A stretch of 35,466 bases of DNA from Acidobacteriota bacterium (lineage in GTDB: Bacteria > Acidobacteriota > Thermoanaerobaculia > Thermoanaerobaculales > Sulfomarinibacteraceae). Shown here one piece after another: positions 34,972 through 35,466 of this stretch; the first letter of the stretch is position 1, and the number at the start of each line of letters is the position of its first letter. The DNA is taken from NCBI GenBank assembly GCA_024641545.1, contig JAHECW010000038.1, positions 1-35,466 of the forward strand, in the 5' to 3' direction. Both the position numbers and the translations under genes were made by a program. Below the pieces are notes generated by a model. The model searched no databases, was not told the origin of the DNA, and saw only the letters and a program-made list of their open reading frames with translations.

Positions 34972-35026
34972 CATTGTTCGGGCGGCGATTCGCAATAGTG
35001 GAAAACAACGCTGATCCCGAACAATG
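34972..35026. repeat. perfect 11-base inverted repeat
   Basis: CATTGTTCGGG (34972-34982) pairs perfectly with CCCGAACAATG (35016-35026) across a 33-base loop. It starts 36 bases after the Nudix stop, so it could end that transcript or serve as a protein-binding site. Confidence 0.5.
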
Positions 35027-35130
35027 CTCAAGGTGGCTCCCTCGGCCAATCGCGATGGGAGAATCATGCTCGGACTCGCGTGTCCCGAAGCGCCATCCCG
35101 AACATGGTGCTCTGAATGCCCTTCCCGTGC

Positions 35131-35173
35131 GGTGCCAGGCACCTTTTCGTCGGACGAAAAGAGAGCCAGGCAC
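35131..35173. repeat. REP-like palindromic element (GGTGCC type)
   Basis: GGTGCCAGGCACC (35131-35143) is a 6+1+6 palindrome. It runs into CTTTTCGTC-G-GACGAAAAG (35143-35161), a 9+1+9 palindrome, and a direct copy of GCCAGGCAC follows at 35165-35173. The dense symmetry resembles REP or BIME elements. No REP-associated transposase is in the window. Confidence 0.5.
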
Positions 35174-35266
35174 GCGCCGTTGACCGCGATCAGCTCGCTT
35201 CCGGAAGGGCTGCACTCTTTGAATCGGGGAATGTTGACCTGCCCCTCATCGGTTGATCCTGATGTC

Positions 35267-35466
35267 ATGAAACTCACGAACCGACTTTCAATCGCCCTCG
35301 CGTCGGCGCTCTTGGCCGTCGCCGCCGGAACCGCAACAGGAGACGAAGAAATGCTCCAGCCCGGTCAGCCCTTTCCCGCCTTCGAGCTTCCCGCCCACGA
35401 CGGCACGACCGTTTCGAGCGCCGATCTCGAGGGAACCCCCTATCTGCTCTTCTTCTACCCCAAGGC
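35267..35466 (+). CDS. exported peroxiredoxin (AhpC/TSA-like), N-terminal part
   Basis: A frame opens at ATG 35267 and runs to the window end (66 complete codons). A signal peptide (MKLTNRLSIALASALLAVAAG) is followed by EEMLQPGQPFPAFELPAHDG and then LEGTPYLLFFYPKA, the beta-strand that leads to the peroxidatic Cys of thiol peroxidases. The Cys itself lies beyond the edge. It would reduce peroxides in the periplasm. A thioredoxin-like redoxin is the alternative. The ribosome-binding site is weak. Confidence 0.75.
   Translation, partial: MKLTNRLSIALASALLAVAAGTATGDEEMLQPGQPFPAFELPAHDGTTVSSADLEGTPYLLFFYPK

Larger units (their letters stand above)
34937..35266. other. 330-base intergenic region, no gene seen
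   Basis: No supported gene lies here. The stretch contains the 11-base inverted repeat at 34972-35026 and the palindromic element at 35131-35173. A third, imperfect CCCGAACATGG sequence lies near 35097. Base composition is less GC-rich than the coding DNA around it. Confidence 0.6.

Overview
The window is about 35.5 kb of GC-rich, densely packed bacterial chromosome. It shows Gram-negative envelope biology: a TonB-dependent outer-membrane receptor, many signal peptides, lipoproteins and periplasmic enzymes. It holds no rRNA, tRNA, CRISPR array, integrase or insertion-sequence transposase. Heterotrophic glycan use through sodium/solute symporters, a small secreted protein with a FESG-type motif, and apparent leaderless promoters fit an uncultured Acidobacteriota (Thermoanaerobaculia-like) lineage. 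That placement is inference, since no marker gene is present.

Region 1 (1-11967) is a divergent glycan locus. The leftward operon encodes a GH20 hexosaminidase, a sodium/solute symporter, a cellobiose/mannobiose 2-epimerase, a GH130 mannosylglucose phosphorylase, a GH27 alpha-galactosidase and the start of a lipoprotein, with ATGA overlaps between several genes. Epimerase plus phosphorylase gives the known beta-mannobiose to mannosyl-glucose to mannose-1-phosphate plus glucose route, and GH27 would strip galactose side chains. The rightward operon encodes a second symporter, an unusual long ROK-family kinase and a cytoplasmic PIG-L deacetylase. It reads as an amino-sugar salvage line in which no NagA is seen.

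Region 2 (11984-20786) has a PadR regulator with its membrane-protein partner under a clear promoter/operator, a GH3 lipoprotein, a YghZ-like aldo/keto reductase, a GH105/GH88 hydrolase, a secreted ChbG/YdjC deacetylase (tail-to-tail overlap with GH105) and a SelD fused to an N-terminal DUF3343 (Se/S carrier-like) domain.

Region 3 (20787-25549) has a SpoU-type RNA methyltransferase and an aminotransferase-pckA operon (aspartate to oxaloacetate to PEP). It is bordered by intergenic repeats with an 8-nt period and by a strongly folded, unassigned RNA-like element.

Region 4 (25550-31152) couples a TonB-dependent receptor to a methyl-accepting chemotaxis protein in one operon, with a convergent YfiR-like (DUF4154) periplasmic protein. 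This is the best candidate for an undescribed signalling module.

Region 5 (31154-35466) has an M1-family metallopeptidase coupled to a membrane protein, a small exported protein, repeats, an HU-family protein, a Nudix hydrolase with a probable leaderless promoter, a palindrome-rich intergenic stretch and the start of an exported peroxiredoxin.
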